In this document: piece by piece, positions 57,343 through 64,000 of the stretch
How positions within the stretch are numbered: position 1 is the stretch's first letter
Layout of the letters: every line of letters begins with the position of its first letter
Assembly: GCF_036346615.1 (NCBI RefSeq)
Contig: NZ_CP107836.1
Span: 2,294,001-2,358,000 of the forward strand
Length of the DNA: 64,000 nucleotides
Direction of reading: 5' to 3'
From: Streptomyces sp. NBC_00523
GTDB lineage: Bacteria > Actinomycetota > Actinomycetes > Streptomycetales > Streptomycetaceae
Notes under the pieces: model-generated
Databases searched by the model: none
Told to the model about the DNA's origin: nothing
Seen by the model: the letters and a program-made list of their open reading frames with translations, nothing else
Translations under genes and position numbers: made by a program

Positions 57343-58338
57343 CTACCGCGGGCTACGCCCGCCCCGCGCGGCCCCCGCCACGGCCACCACCGCCTTCTCC
57401 AACGCGTACTCGGGGTCGTCCCCGCCCCCCTTCACCCCCGCGTCCGCCTCCGCGACCGCCCGCAGCGCCACGGCGACCCCGTCCGGCGTCCACCCCCGCA
57501 TCTGCTGCCGCACCCGGTCGATCTTCCACGGCGGCATGCCCAGCTCACGCGCGAGGTCCGCCGGCCGCCCCCCGCGTGCTGAGGAGAGCTTGCCGATCGC
57601 CCTGACACCCTGCGCCAGCGCGCTGGTGATCAGAACGGGAGCCACGCCCGTGGACAGCGACCAGCGCAGCGCCTCCAGGGCCTCCGCCGCCCGGCCCTCG
57701 ACCGCCCGGTCGGCGACCGTGAAGCTGGACGCCTCGGCCCGCCCCGTGTAGTAGCGCCCGACGACCGCCTCGTCGATCGTGCCCTCGATGTCCGCGACGA
57801 GCTGCGACACCGCGCTCGCCAGCTCCCGCAGGTCGCTCCCGATGGAGTCGACCAGCGCCTGGCACGCCTCGGGCGTCGCGGACCGCCCCAGCGCACGGAA
57901 CTCACCCCGCACGAAGGACAGCCGCTCGGCCGGCTTCGTCGTCTTCGGGCACGCCACCTCGCGGGCCCCCGCCTTGCGGGCCGCGTCGAGCAGGCCCTTG
58001 CCCTTGGCGCCGCCCGCGTGGAGCAGGACGAGGGTGATCTCCTCGACCGGGTCGTCCAGATACTTCTTGACGTCCTTGATCGTGTCCGCGCTCAGATCCT
58101 GCGCGTTGCGCACGACCACGACCTTGCGCTCGGCGAACAGCGACGGACTGGTCAGCTCGGCCAGCGTGCCCGGCTGAAGCTGGTCGGGGGTGAGGTCCCG
58201 GACGTCCGTGTCGGCGTCGGCGGCCCGCGCGGCCGCCACCACCTGCCGCACGGCGCGGTCGAGGAGCAGGTCCTCCTGCCCCACGGCGAGCGTGAGCGGG
58301 GCGAGCGGGTCGTCGGTGGAATTCCTTCTGGTGGCCAT
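57343..58338 (-). CDS. holA: DNA polymerase III subunit delta
   Basis: A 331-residue clamp-loader subunit that opens the beta clamp. Despite low conservation, the family pattern is visible: LAVGQEDLLLDRAVRQVV at the N-terminus, SLFAERKVVVVRNAQ, EITLVLLHAGGAKGKG, and the C-terminal collar helices (LREL, LITSALAQGVRAIGKL). I start at ATG 58338 (MATRRNSTDDP). It ends beside the direct repeats, convergent with rpsT. Confidence 0.92.
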   Translation of the reverse strand: MATRRNSTDDPLAPLTLAVGQEDLLLDRAVRQVVAAARAADADTDVRDLTPDQLQPGTLAELTSPSLFAERKVVVVRNAQDLSADTIKDVKKYLDDPVEEITLVLLHAGGAKGKGLLDAARKAGAREVACPKTTKPAERLSFVRGEFRALGRSATPEACQALVDSIGSDLRELASAVSQLVADIEGTIDEAVVGRYYTGRAEASSFTVADRAVEGRAAEALEALRWSLSTGVAPVLITSALAQGVRAIGKLSSARGGRPADLARELGMPPWKIDRVRQQMRGWTPDGVAVALRAVAEADAGVKGGGDDPEYALEKAVVAVAGAARGGRSPR

Positions 58339-58421
58339 CGCCGTCCAGCATCCCACGGGCCACTGACAGCCCGGTTCCGGCCGGGTCCGCCGCACCCTCC
58401 CCCGTATCCGAGAATGAGCAC

Positions 58422-58667
58422 GTGAGCGATGAGAGACACGTGCTGGTGCTGCCCGACCGCGACGCCGCCGAGGACGCGGCGGAGGAGCTCGCCGACCGCT
58501 TCGGCGTCACCGACGAACCGCAGCTCGTACGGGACGCGCTGGCCGGCGAGGACGACGCCGAGGACGCCCAGTGGCTGGTCGTCGTGGAGGACCCGGACCA
58601 CCGTCTCGACCCGGCGGCGCTCGACGCGTTCGCCGCGGAGCACGAGGGGTGGCTGGAGGCGCCGTAG
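58422..58667 (+). CDS. Small acidic protein of unknown function
   Basis: An 81-residue, strongly acidic protein (rich in Asp, Glu and Ala) starting MSDERHVLVLPDRDAAEDAAEELADRFG. A predicted beta-alpha-beta arrangement is suggested by HVLVLPD and WLVVVEDPDH. I do not recognise the family, but the acidic sequence with good third-position bias and the position between holA and yceI suggest a real gene. GTG 58422 has GAGAAT 6 nt upstream as a weak -10-like hexamer and no ribosome site. No signal peptide is visible. Confidence 0.65.
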   Translation: MSDERHVLVLPDRDAAEDAAEELADRFGVTDEPQLVRDALAGEDDAEDAQWLVVVEDPDHRLDPAALDAFAAEHEGWLEAP

Positions 58668-58705
58668 GACCGGCGCCCCCGGGGCCGGCCCCACGGGGCG
58701 GGGAC

Positions 58706-59590
58706 TCAGCCCTTCGGGACGATCTGGACGTCCATCTCGATGGAGATGCTGGGGCCGACGACCGCGATACCGCGCGCCAGCATCGTCTGCCAGGTGAGCG
58801 TGAAGTCCTCGCGGTGCAGCTGCGTGGTGGCGCGGCAGGCGGCCCGGGACTCGCCCTCCATACCATTGCCCAGCCCGAGGTACTGGGTGTCGAGGGTCAC
58901 CGTACGGCTCACCCCGTGCAGCGTGAGCGCACCGCTCACACCCCAGCGGGTCCCGCCCCGGTGCACGAAGCGGTCGCTGTAGAACTCCAGCGTCGGGTAG
59001 CGGCCGACGTCCAGGAAGTCGCTGGAGCGCAGGTGGTCGTCGCGCATCTGCACGTTCGTGTCGATCGACGCGGCGTCGATGACCACGTGCATCGCCGAGT
59101 CCTCCATGCGGTCGCCGATCCGCACCGCCCCCGCGAAGGTGTTGAACCGGCCGTGGATGCGGGCCATCCCGATGTGCCGGGCGGTGAAACCGATCTGGGA
59201 GTGCATCGGTTCGATCTCCCAGTCGCCCGGCTCCGGCAGCTGCGGCGGCGCGGCGACCTGGAGCGTCACATCGCCGAGGCTCGCATGGCCGCCCTCGGTG
59301 ACCGTCGCCGAACCGTGGAAGGGGGTGAACCCCTCCGCCGTGACGGCCAGCCGGTACTCCCCCGCCGGAACCGTGGCCATGACACTGCCGTACGGGTCGG
59401 TCTCGCCGCCGACCACCTTGCGCCCCGCCCGGTCCGTCAGCACGAACTCCGCCTGTGTCACGGGCTCGTTGACCGGGTCGAGCACCCGGCAGCTGAGGAC
59501 ACCCGCCGAGTCCGGCACCACCAGTCCGGCCAGGGCGCCACCCCGAGCGGCACCCGTCGCACCTTTGTTTCCGAACCAACGGCCGAACAT
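58706..59590 (-). CDS. YceI family protein with N-terminal carboxypeptidase-regulatory-like domain
   Basis: A 294-residue protein. The first 30 residues are variable. Then comes a beta-sandwich like a carboxypeptidase regulatory domain (LSCRVLDPVNEPVTQAEFVL, GEYRLAVTAEGFTPF). The C-terminal lipocalin-like YceI domain (about 125-294) has WEIEPMHSQIGFTARHIGMA, INTNV-type segments and FYSDRFVHRGG. YceI proteins bind isoprenoid chains. There is no obvious signal peptide, unlike E. coli YceI. I choose ATG 59590 with GGGAG 9 nt upstream; GTG 59596 is an alternative. The arrangement of the two domains is seen in several actinobacteria, as far as I recall. Confidence 0.85.
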   Translation of the reverse strand: MFGRWFGNKGATGAARGGALAGLVVPDSAGVLSCRVLDPVNEPVTQAEFVLTDRAGRKVVGGETDPYGSVMATVPAGEYRLAVTAEGFTPFHGSATVTEGGHASLGDVTLQVAAPPQLPEPGDWEIEPMHSQIGFTARHIGMARIHGRFNTFAGAVRIGDRMEDSAMHVVIDAASIDTNVQMRDDHLRSSDFLDVGRYPTLEFYSDRFVHRGGTRWGVSGALTLHGVSRTVTLDTQYLGLGNGMEGESRAACRATTQLHREDFTLTWQTMLARGIAVVGPSISIEMDVQIVPKG

Positions 59591-59736
59591 CTCCACACAC
59601 TCCCGGGCACTCGCTCACCTCGGGCCGGAGGGCAGACGTCGTTGTCGGAGCAGCGGCCCGCCGACGAGCATTGATTCGACCACCATTGAGGCGTTCGAGG
59701 CAAACAGAGCGGGTCGCGGCGGCTTGGGCGCAGGTG

Positions 59737-60546
59737 TTACCGAAGGTCCGATTTTCCGGGCAGCCGGTCCAGGCGCAGTCCGAAGTGGTCCCGATAGGCC
59801 GCCAGCACCTCGTCGTCGCTGCCCAGCGGGGTCTCGTGCCGCTCGCCGCCCACCGTCGTGAGGAGCCTGCGGCCGCTGAGGGTGATCCGGCCCTCGTCCG
59901 TGCTGCGCGAGCAGACCGGGGCCCGGGTGAAGTGGGAGTCGGGCGAGGTGCGGTGGTACCAGGCGCCGGCCCGGAAGTCGGCCAGCTCCCTGGGCCGCCG
60001 CTCCAGCCGGAGCTGGGGCTTGCCGTCGCGGAGGACGTCGAGGTCCCCGGACCCCTCGCCGCCCGCCTCGGCCGGGGCGATCCGGAAGACACCGGCCGGG
60101 TCCTCCTGGTCGGCGCGGTCGTCGAACGCGAGCGGGTGCCTGGCGTGGTCGCCGAAGCCGACGTCGGCGAGCCACGGCCCGGTGCCGTCCTCCGTCCCGA
60201 CCCGCAGCGCCAGATGGTCGTACGGGATGCCGAGCCGTCCCCCGTCGCCGTGGACCCGGGCCTGGAGAAGAGTGACGCGGAAACCGAGCGCCCGCAGCAG
60301 GACGGCGAACGCGCCGTTGAGTTCGTAGCAGAAGCCGCCGCGCTCGCGGGCCACGATCTTGTCCAGGAGCGGTCCGTCCTCCAGCACGATGTCCTCGCCG
60401 AGGTGGATGGAAAGGTTCTCGAAGGGCACGGCGACGAGGTGGCGCAGTTGCAGTTCACGCAGCGCCGAGGCGTCGGGACGGGCGGGCCTGACCGCGCCGA
60501 TGCGGTCCAGGTAGGCGTCGATGGTCTGCGGCAGCTGCGGGTCCAT
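59737..60546 (-). CDS. Arylamine N-acetyltransferase
   Basis: A 269-residue NAT enzyme that transfers acetyl from acetyl-CoA to arylamines or hydrazines. The catalytic triad is visible: Cys in RGGFCYELNG, His in PYDHLALRV and Asp in LADVGFGDH. The N-terminal PFENLSIHLGE is also conserved. I start at ATG 60546 (MDPQLPQTIDAYLDRIG). Monocistronic, with about 100 bp to the next gene. The physiological substrate is unknown. Confidence 0.93.
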   Translation of the reverse strand: MDPQLPQTIDAYLDRIGAVRPARPDASALRELQLRHLVAVPFENLSIHLGEDIVLEDGPLLDKIVARERGGFCYELNGAFAVLLRALGFRVTLLQARVHGDGGRLGIPYDHLALRVGTEDGTGPWLADVGFGDHARHPLAFDDRADQEDPAGVFRIAPAEAGGEGSGDLDVLRDGKPQLRLERRPRELADFRAGAWYHRTSPDSHFTRAPVCSRSTDEGRITLSGRRLLTTVGGERHETPLGSDDEVLAAYRDHFGLRLDRLPGKSDLR

Positions 60547-60647
60547 GGAGCCAGTCTGTGCCGCCGCCCCGGCCGCGCGCCATGCGCCACTGGTCCTAGG
60601 TCCGACGACGGTGTTACGTGGCCGGGGCACCGGTTAGCGTGCGCGGC

Positions 60648-61103
60648 ATGGCCTTCTCGGAACCGGCGCGCAGCTGTGAACAGCGCAAGCAGGACGTACT
60701 CGAACGCCTGGAGAAGGACACGGACGCCTGGGTGTCGACGGCTTCCGCCGACGGGGCGCCGACCCTGGTGCCGCTGTGGTTCGTGTGGGACGGGGAGACC
60801 TTGCTGATGGCGACCCGGCGCACCAATCCGACGGCGGTCAACCTGACGCCGGACGGCCGGGCCCACATCGCCCTGGGCCACACCCGCGACGTGGTCATGA
60901 TCGAGGCGACGGGCGAGGTGGTGGAGGGCACCGACCTTCCGTCGGCGTCGGGCGACGCGTTCGCCGCGAAGTTCTCCTGGGACCTGCGGGGGCGGCCCGC
61001 CTGGGTGTACCTCCGCTTCACCCCGTACGCGGTCCGGGCCTGGCGGGAGTCCAACGAGCAGCCCGGCCGCGACCTGATGACGGACGGACACTGGCTGGTC
61101 TGA
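60648..61103 (+). CDS. PPOX-class (pyridoxamine 5'-phosphate oxidase-like) flavin/F420 protein
   Basis: A 151-residue split-barrel protein. It starts MAFSEPARSCEQRKQDVLER and the core reads WVSTASADGAPTLVPLWFVWDGETLLMATRR, the typical family N-terminal half. RDVVMIEATGEVVEG and the aromatic C-terminus WVYLRFTPYAVRAWRES complete the barrel. Members use FMN or F420 and act as reductases on varied substrates. TAGCGT lies 7 nt before the ATG, which suggests a leaderless message. It is divergent from the NAT gene. It is followed by a 9-bp tandem repeat. Confidence 0.87.
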   Translation: MAFSEPARSCEQRKQDVLERLEKDTDAWVSTASADGAPTLVPLWFVWDGETLLMATRRTNPTAVNLTPDGRAHIALGHTRDVVMIEATGEVVEGTDLPSASGDAFAAKFSWDLRGRPAWVYLRFTPYAVRAWRESNEQPGRDLMTDGHWLV

Positions 61104-61125
61104 GGCCGGGGCCCCGGGGGCCATC

Positions 61126-61206
61126 GTGGGTCCCGTGGGTCCCGTGGGTCCCGTGGGTCCCGTGGCTGTCGTGGCTGCCGTGGCTGCCGTGGGTCCCATG
61201 GCTGCC
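61126..61206. repeat. 9-bp tandem repeat array (nine units)
   Basis: Nine units run end to end: GTGGGTCCC x4, GTGGCTGTC, GTGGCTGCC x2, GTGGGTCCC, then ATGGCTGCC. The array lies in the 152-bp gap between the PPOX gene and the comEC stop. Frames through it would encode Val-Gly-Pro-type repeats but lack a supported start. Confidence 0.85.
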
Positions 61207-61255
61207 ACCCGGTCCGGGGCCAGGCGCGCCGCCCGCCGCCTCGCGTCGTATCCCG

Positions 61256-64000
61256 TCATGACCGCCCCACCGCCCGCAGCCCGCTTCCCGCGCCGGTCAC
61301 CGCGATCGCCCCGTCCCGGTCGGTGCGCAGCACCACCGCCCCCTCCGCCGCGAGCGCGTCGACGGTCCGGGGCGCCGGGTGCCCGTACGGGTTGTCCCGG
61401 CCCACGCTCACCAGCGCGAACCTGGGCCGGACGGCCCGCAGCAGGGCGCTGTCCTGATGCGCGGAACCGTGGTGGGCCACCTTGAGCACGTCCACCCGGG
61501 GCAGCTCCGGATGGCTCAGCAGCAGCGCCTGCTGGGCGGGCGGTTCCAGATCGCCGGGCAGCAGCAGGGTGAGCCCGCCGGCCCGCACGAACAGGGTGAC
61601 GCTGGCGTCGTTCGGGTCCTGCGGAACGCCGTACGGGACGGGACGGGCAGCCGGGACCGCGCCCGCCGACACCCCACCCGCCTCGCCCGGAGGCCACAGC
61701 ACCTGCCAGTCCAGCTTGCCGATTCGCCGCCGTTCGCCGGGGGCGGCCCGCAGGACGGGCACACCGGCCCCCGCCGCCGTTCTCCGGACGAACGCGGCCT
61801 GCTCCGGCGGCTCGTCCAGGCTCGTCGTCTGGATCGCGCCCACCGCCCTGCCGCGCAGCACCCCGGGGAGCCCTCGCACATGGTCGGCGTGGAAGTGGGT
61901 GAGCAGGAGCAACGGGACGCGGCTGACGCCCAGTTCGCGCAGGCATCGGTCGGCGAGCCGGGGATCGGGACCGGCGTCCACGACCACGCCGGAGCCGGGC
62001 CCGGCCGCGAGCACCAGGGCGTCGCCCTGTCCGACGTCGCACATGGCGAACGCCCAGCCGGGCGGCGGCCACCCGGTCAGCACCCGCGTCAGCGGCGCCG
62101 GCCGGAGCACCGCGAGGACCAGCAGAAGCGCGGCGGCCGAGCAGACCCAGGGCCGCCGCCCGGCCCAGCGCGCGGCCGGTACCAGGACCAGGATCACGGC
62201 GGCCAGCAGCGCGGCCCCTGACAGGCCGTCGGGCCAGTCGGTCTCCGCTCCGGGGAACGCCGCTCCGGTCCTGGCCACCGCGGCGATCCACGCGGTCGGC
62301 CACCCCGCCACCCTGGCGAGCAGCCCGGCCGCCGGCATCGCCGCCGGTGCCACGGTCAGCGCGGCGAACCCGAGGACCGTGGCGGGTGCCACGGCGAACT
62401 CCGCCAGCAGATTGCACGGGACCGCCACCAGACTCACCCGGGAGGCGAGCAGCACCACCACGGGCGAGCACACCGCCTGCGCAGCAGCCGCGGCGGCCAG
62501 CGCCTCCGCCAGCCGGGGCGGCACCCGGCGCCTGCGCAGCGCGTCGGCCCAGCGCGGGGCGAGGGTCAGCAGGGCGCCGGTGGCCAGCACCGACAGCACG
62601 AAGCCGTAACTGCGCGCCAGCCACGGGTCGTAGAGCACCAGCAGCAGCACGGCGGCGCACAGCGCGGGGATCAGTGTGCGGCGGCGCCCCGTTCCGATGG
62701 CGAGGAGCGTGATCAGCCCGCACGCGGCGGCCCGCAGCACACTCGGTTCGGGCCGGCAGACCAGGACGAAGGCGAGCGTGAGCCCACCGCCGAGCAGTGC
62801 GGTCATCCGCAGGGAGATCCCGAGCCTGGGCGCCAGTCCCCCGCGTTCGACGCGTAGCGCCCGGCCGGGCGGCCCGATGAGCAGAACGAGAAGAATGCCC
62901 AGGTTTGACCCGGATACGGCCATCAAGTGCGTGAGGTCGGTCGCACGGAACGCGTCATGCAGTTCGGGGGTGACCCGTGACGTGTCGCCGACGACCAGGC
63001 CCGGCAGCAACGCCCGCGCGTCGGGGCCCAGTCCGTCGGTGGCCTCGCGCAGCCCGGCGCGCAGCCGGCCCGCCGTGCGCGGGAGGAGACTGGGCGGCCC
63101 GGTCACCCTGGGCGGGGCCTTGCCGTCCGGCCGCAGCACGGCGGCGAGCCGTTCGCCCTTGTGCAGCGGGGGCGCCAGCCGCCCGGTGATCCGCAGGCTG
63201 GTGGAGGGCAGCAGCCGCTGCCAGGCCGCCGCCGCGCCGCCCGGCGGGACGATGACCAGGACCGGCGTCCGCAGCCGTACGGCGGTGCCGTCGGACCTCG
63301 TCAGCCGGGTGACCTCCGCGTCCAGGAGGAGGGAGACGGGCGTGCTGTGGTCGCCGCGCACCCGGGGGAACGTGCGCCGGGCATCGGAGGTGAGGGTGAT
63401 GTCCGCCTGGACGCGCGCGTACTGCCGGGCCAGTCCGGGCACGGGGCCCCGGCGCGCATCGGCACCGTGCAGTGCGGCGGACGCCGCCCCGGCCGCCGCG
63501 CAGAGCAGCACCGCCGCGACAGCGGTCCCCCGCAACCGCCGGCGCGCCCGCCGGTCACCGGACGCGGTGGCGGCCTCAGCCGCACCCCGCGCCCGAACGC
63601 CGCCGACCTCACCCTGCGCCCCGGCACCACCGACTTCGCCGCCGACGCCCCTCGCCCTGACGCGACCCCCCTCACCGCCCACACCCCGCGCTCCGGCATC
63701 ACGAACTTCCCCGCCCCCGCACCGCGCCCCGACGCCGTCACCCTCACCGCCTCCAGCTCGCGCCCCGGCGCCACCGACCTCACCCTGCGGCCCGACATCA
63801 CCGCCCACACCCCGCACCCCGGCACCCCCGCCGTCACCCCCCGCACGACACCGCCGCAGCCCCACCGCGAGCAGCACCATCGCCGTCCCCAGGCACAGCA
63901 CCACACCCATCGCCGCCCAGCGCCCCGGAGCGCCCACCGCGAGTCCGGCGCCCGCCCAGGCCGCCGCTGCCGGGGCGAGGAGCCGGAGGTCGGCCGGGCC
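61256..64000 (-). CDS. comEC: ComEC/Rec2-family competence protein (partial, N-terminus beyond window)
   Basis: Runs off the right edge in frame; 914 residues are visible to the stop. ComEC forms the inner-membrane DNA channel in competent bacteria. The N-terminal OB-like region, the competence domain with HLMAVSGSNLGILL and about 8-10 membrane segments, and a C-terminal metallo-beta-lactamase domain (LLLLTHFHADHVRG, VLKVAHHGSAHQDS) are present. A Gly/Arg/Val-rich low-complexity stretch of about 95 residues (63560-63847) separates two hydrophobic segments. The visible beginning (LRLLAPAAAAWAGAGLAVG) matches the usual start of the family. The role in Streptomyces is unclear. Confidence 0.92.
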   Translation of the reverse strand, partial: GPADLRLLAPAAAAWAGAGLAVGAPGRWAAMGVVLCLGTAMVLLAVGLRRCRAGGDGGGAGVRGVGGDVGPQGEVGGAGARAGGGEGDGVGARCGGGEVRDAGARGVGGEGGRVRARGVGGEVGGAGAQGEVGGVRARGAAEAATASGDRRARRRLRGTAVAAVLLCAAAGAASAALHGADARRGPVPGLARQYARVQADITLTSDARRTFPRVRGDHSTPVSLLLDAEVTRLTRSDGTAVRLRTPVLVIVPPGGAAAAWQRLLPSTSLRITGRLAPPLHKGERLAAVLRPDGKAPPRVTGPPSLLPRTAGRLRAGLREATDGLGPDARALLPGLVVGDTSRVTPELHDAFRATDLTHLMAVSGSNLGILLVLLIGPPGRALRVERGGLAPRLGISLRMTALLGGGLTLAFVLVCRPEPSVLRAAACGLITLLAIGTGRRRTLIPALCAAVLLLVLYDPWLARSYGFVLSVLATGALLTLAPRWADALRRRRVPPRLAEALAAAAAAQAVCSPVVVLLASRVSLVAVPCNLLAEFAVAPATVLGFAALTVAPAAMPAAGLLARVAGWPTAWIAAVARTGAAFPGAETDWPDGLSGAALLAAVILVLVPAARWAGRRPWVCSAAALLLVLAVLRPAPLTRVLTGWPPPGWAFAMCDVGQGDALVLAAGPGSGVVVDAGPDPRLADRCLRELGVSRVPLLLLTHFHADHVRGLPGVLRGRAVGAIQTTSLDEPPEQAAFVRRTAAGAGVPVLRAAPGERRRIGKLDWQVLWPPGEAGGVSAGAVPAARPVPYGVPQDPNDASVTLFVRAGGLTLLLPGDLEPPAQQALLLSHPELPRVDVLKVAHHGSAHQDSALLRAVRPRFALVSVGRDNPYGHPAPRTVDALAAEGAVVLRTDRDGAIAVTGAGSGLRAVGRS

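Noticed and set aside
61126-61485. Possible collagen-like protein starting in the 9-bp repeat (Val-Gly-Pro units)
   Set aside because: No ribosome site, and most of the frame lies antisense to comEC. The third-position pattern does not support coding.
58152-62723. A 1523-codon minus-strand open frame crossing holA, yceI, NAT and comEC, including a Gly-Pro-Thr repeat
   Set aside because: It runs through several real genes in another frame. The collagen-like repeat comes from the 9-bp tandem array and has no supported start.

Overview
The window is a chromosomal segment of a high-GC actinomycete, almost certainly a Streptomyces. The reasons are the G/C-rich third codon positions throughout, many GTG starts, very rare TTA codons, and a gene order I know from Streptomyces chromosomes (ppdK, dus, glyS/znuACB/zur, uppS-recO, leuA, era-ybeY-phoH, rnz-HIT, dnaJ-hrcA, hemW, lepA/rpsT, holA, comEC). 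I see no prophage, insertion sequence, integrase, CRISPR array, rRNA or tRNA. It is mostly housekeeping sequence with a few accessory units.

Layout. 1-5.6 kb: a truncated ArsR-like regulator (runs off the left edge), pyruvate phosphate dikinase and a tRNA-dihydrouridine synthase. 5.7-11 kb: a drug-resistance-like patch with a Tat-exported class A beta-lactamase, a DHA2 efflux pump, and a divergent XRE regulator/MFS pump pair with tandem palindromic operators. 11-16 kb: glycyl-tRNA synthetase divergent from a zinc uptake operon (znuA-znuC-znuB-zur) whose promoter carries two Zur-box-like sequences. 16-22.5 kb: recO-uppS, a translationally coupled MMPL transporter/histidine kinase/response regulator operon, and a TerB-domain zinc-ribbon protein. 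22.7-26.2 kb: leuA with a leucine-rich leader peptide, and a protealysin-like M4 protease with its emfourin-type inhibitor. 26.2-31 kb: the phoH-ybeY-corC-mmcQ-cytidine deaminase-like-era cluster, all on the minus strand.

31-42 kb: PfkB kinase, MFS permease, adenosine/adenine deaminase, RNase Z, HIT protein, a tricorn-type protease, a lipoprotein, RsmE and a nitronate monooxygenase. 42-46 kb: hrcA-dnaJ behind a perfect CIRCE element, a metallo-beta-lactamase-fold hydrolase and a DUF3097 protein with RNase M5-like TOPRIM motifs. 46-52 kb: a 957-residue membrane protein with an extracytoplasmic periplasmic-binding-protein domain (the best candidate here for an undescribed system), hemW, and a HATPase-GAF-SpoIIE phosphatase. 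52-64 kb: acyl-CoA ligase, lepA divergent from rpsT, holA, a small acidic protein, YceI, arylamine N-acetyltransferase, a PPOX-class flavoprotein and comEC (runs off the right edge).

Regulatory themes: many strong inverted-repeat terminators; several genes whose start codon lies 6-7 nt after a -10-like hexamer, suggesting leaderless mRNAs; and TTA codons in only three genes I found (the ArsR-like regulator, the beta-lactamase and the SpoIIE phosphatase), predicting bldA-dependent translation.
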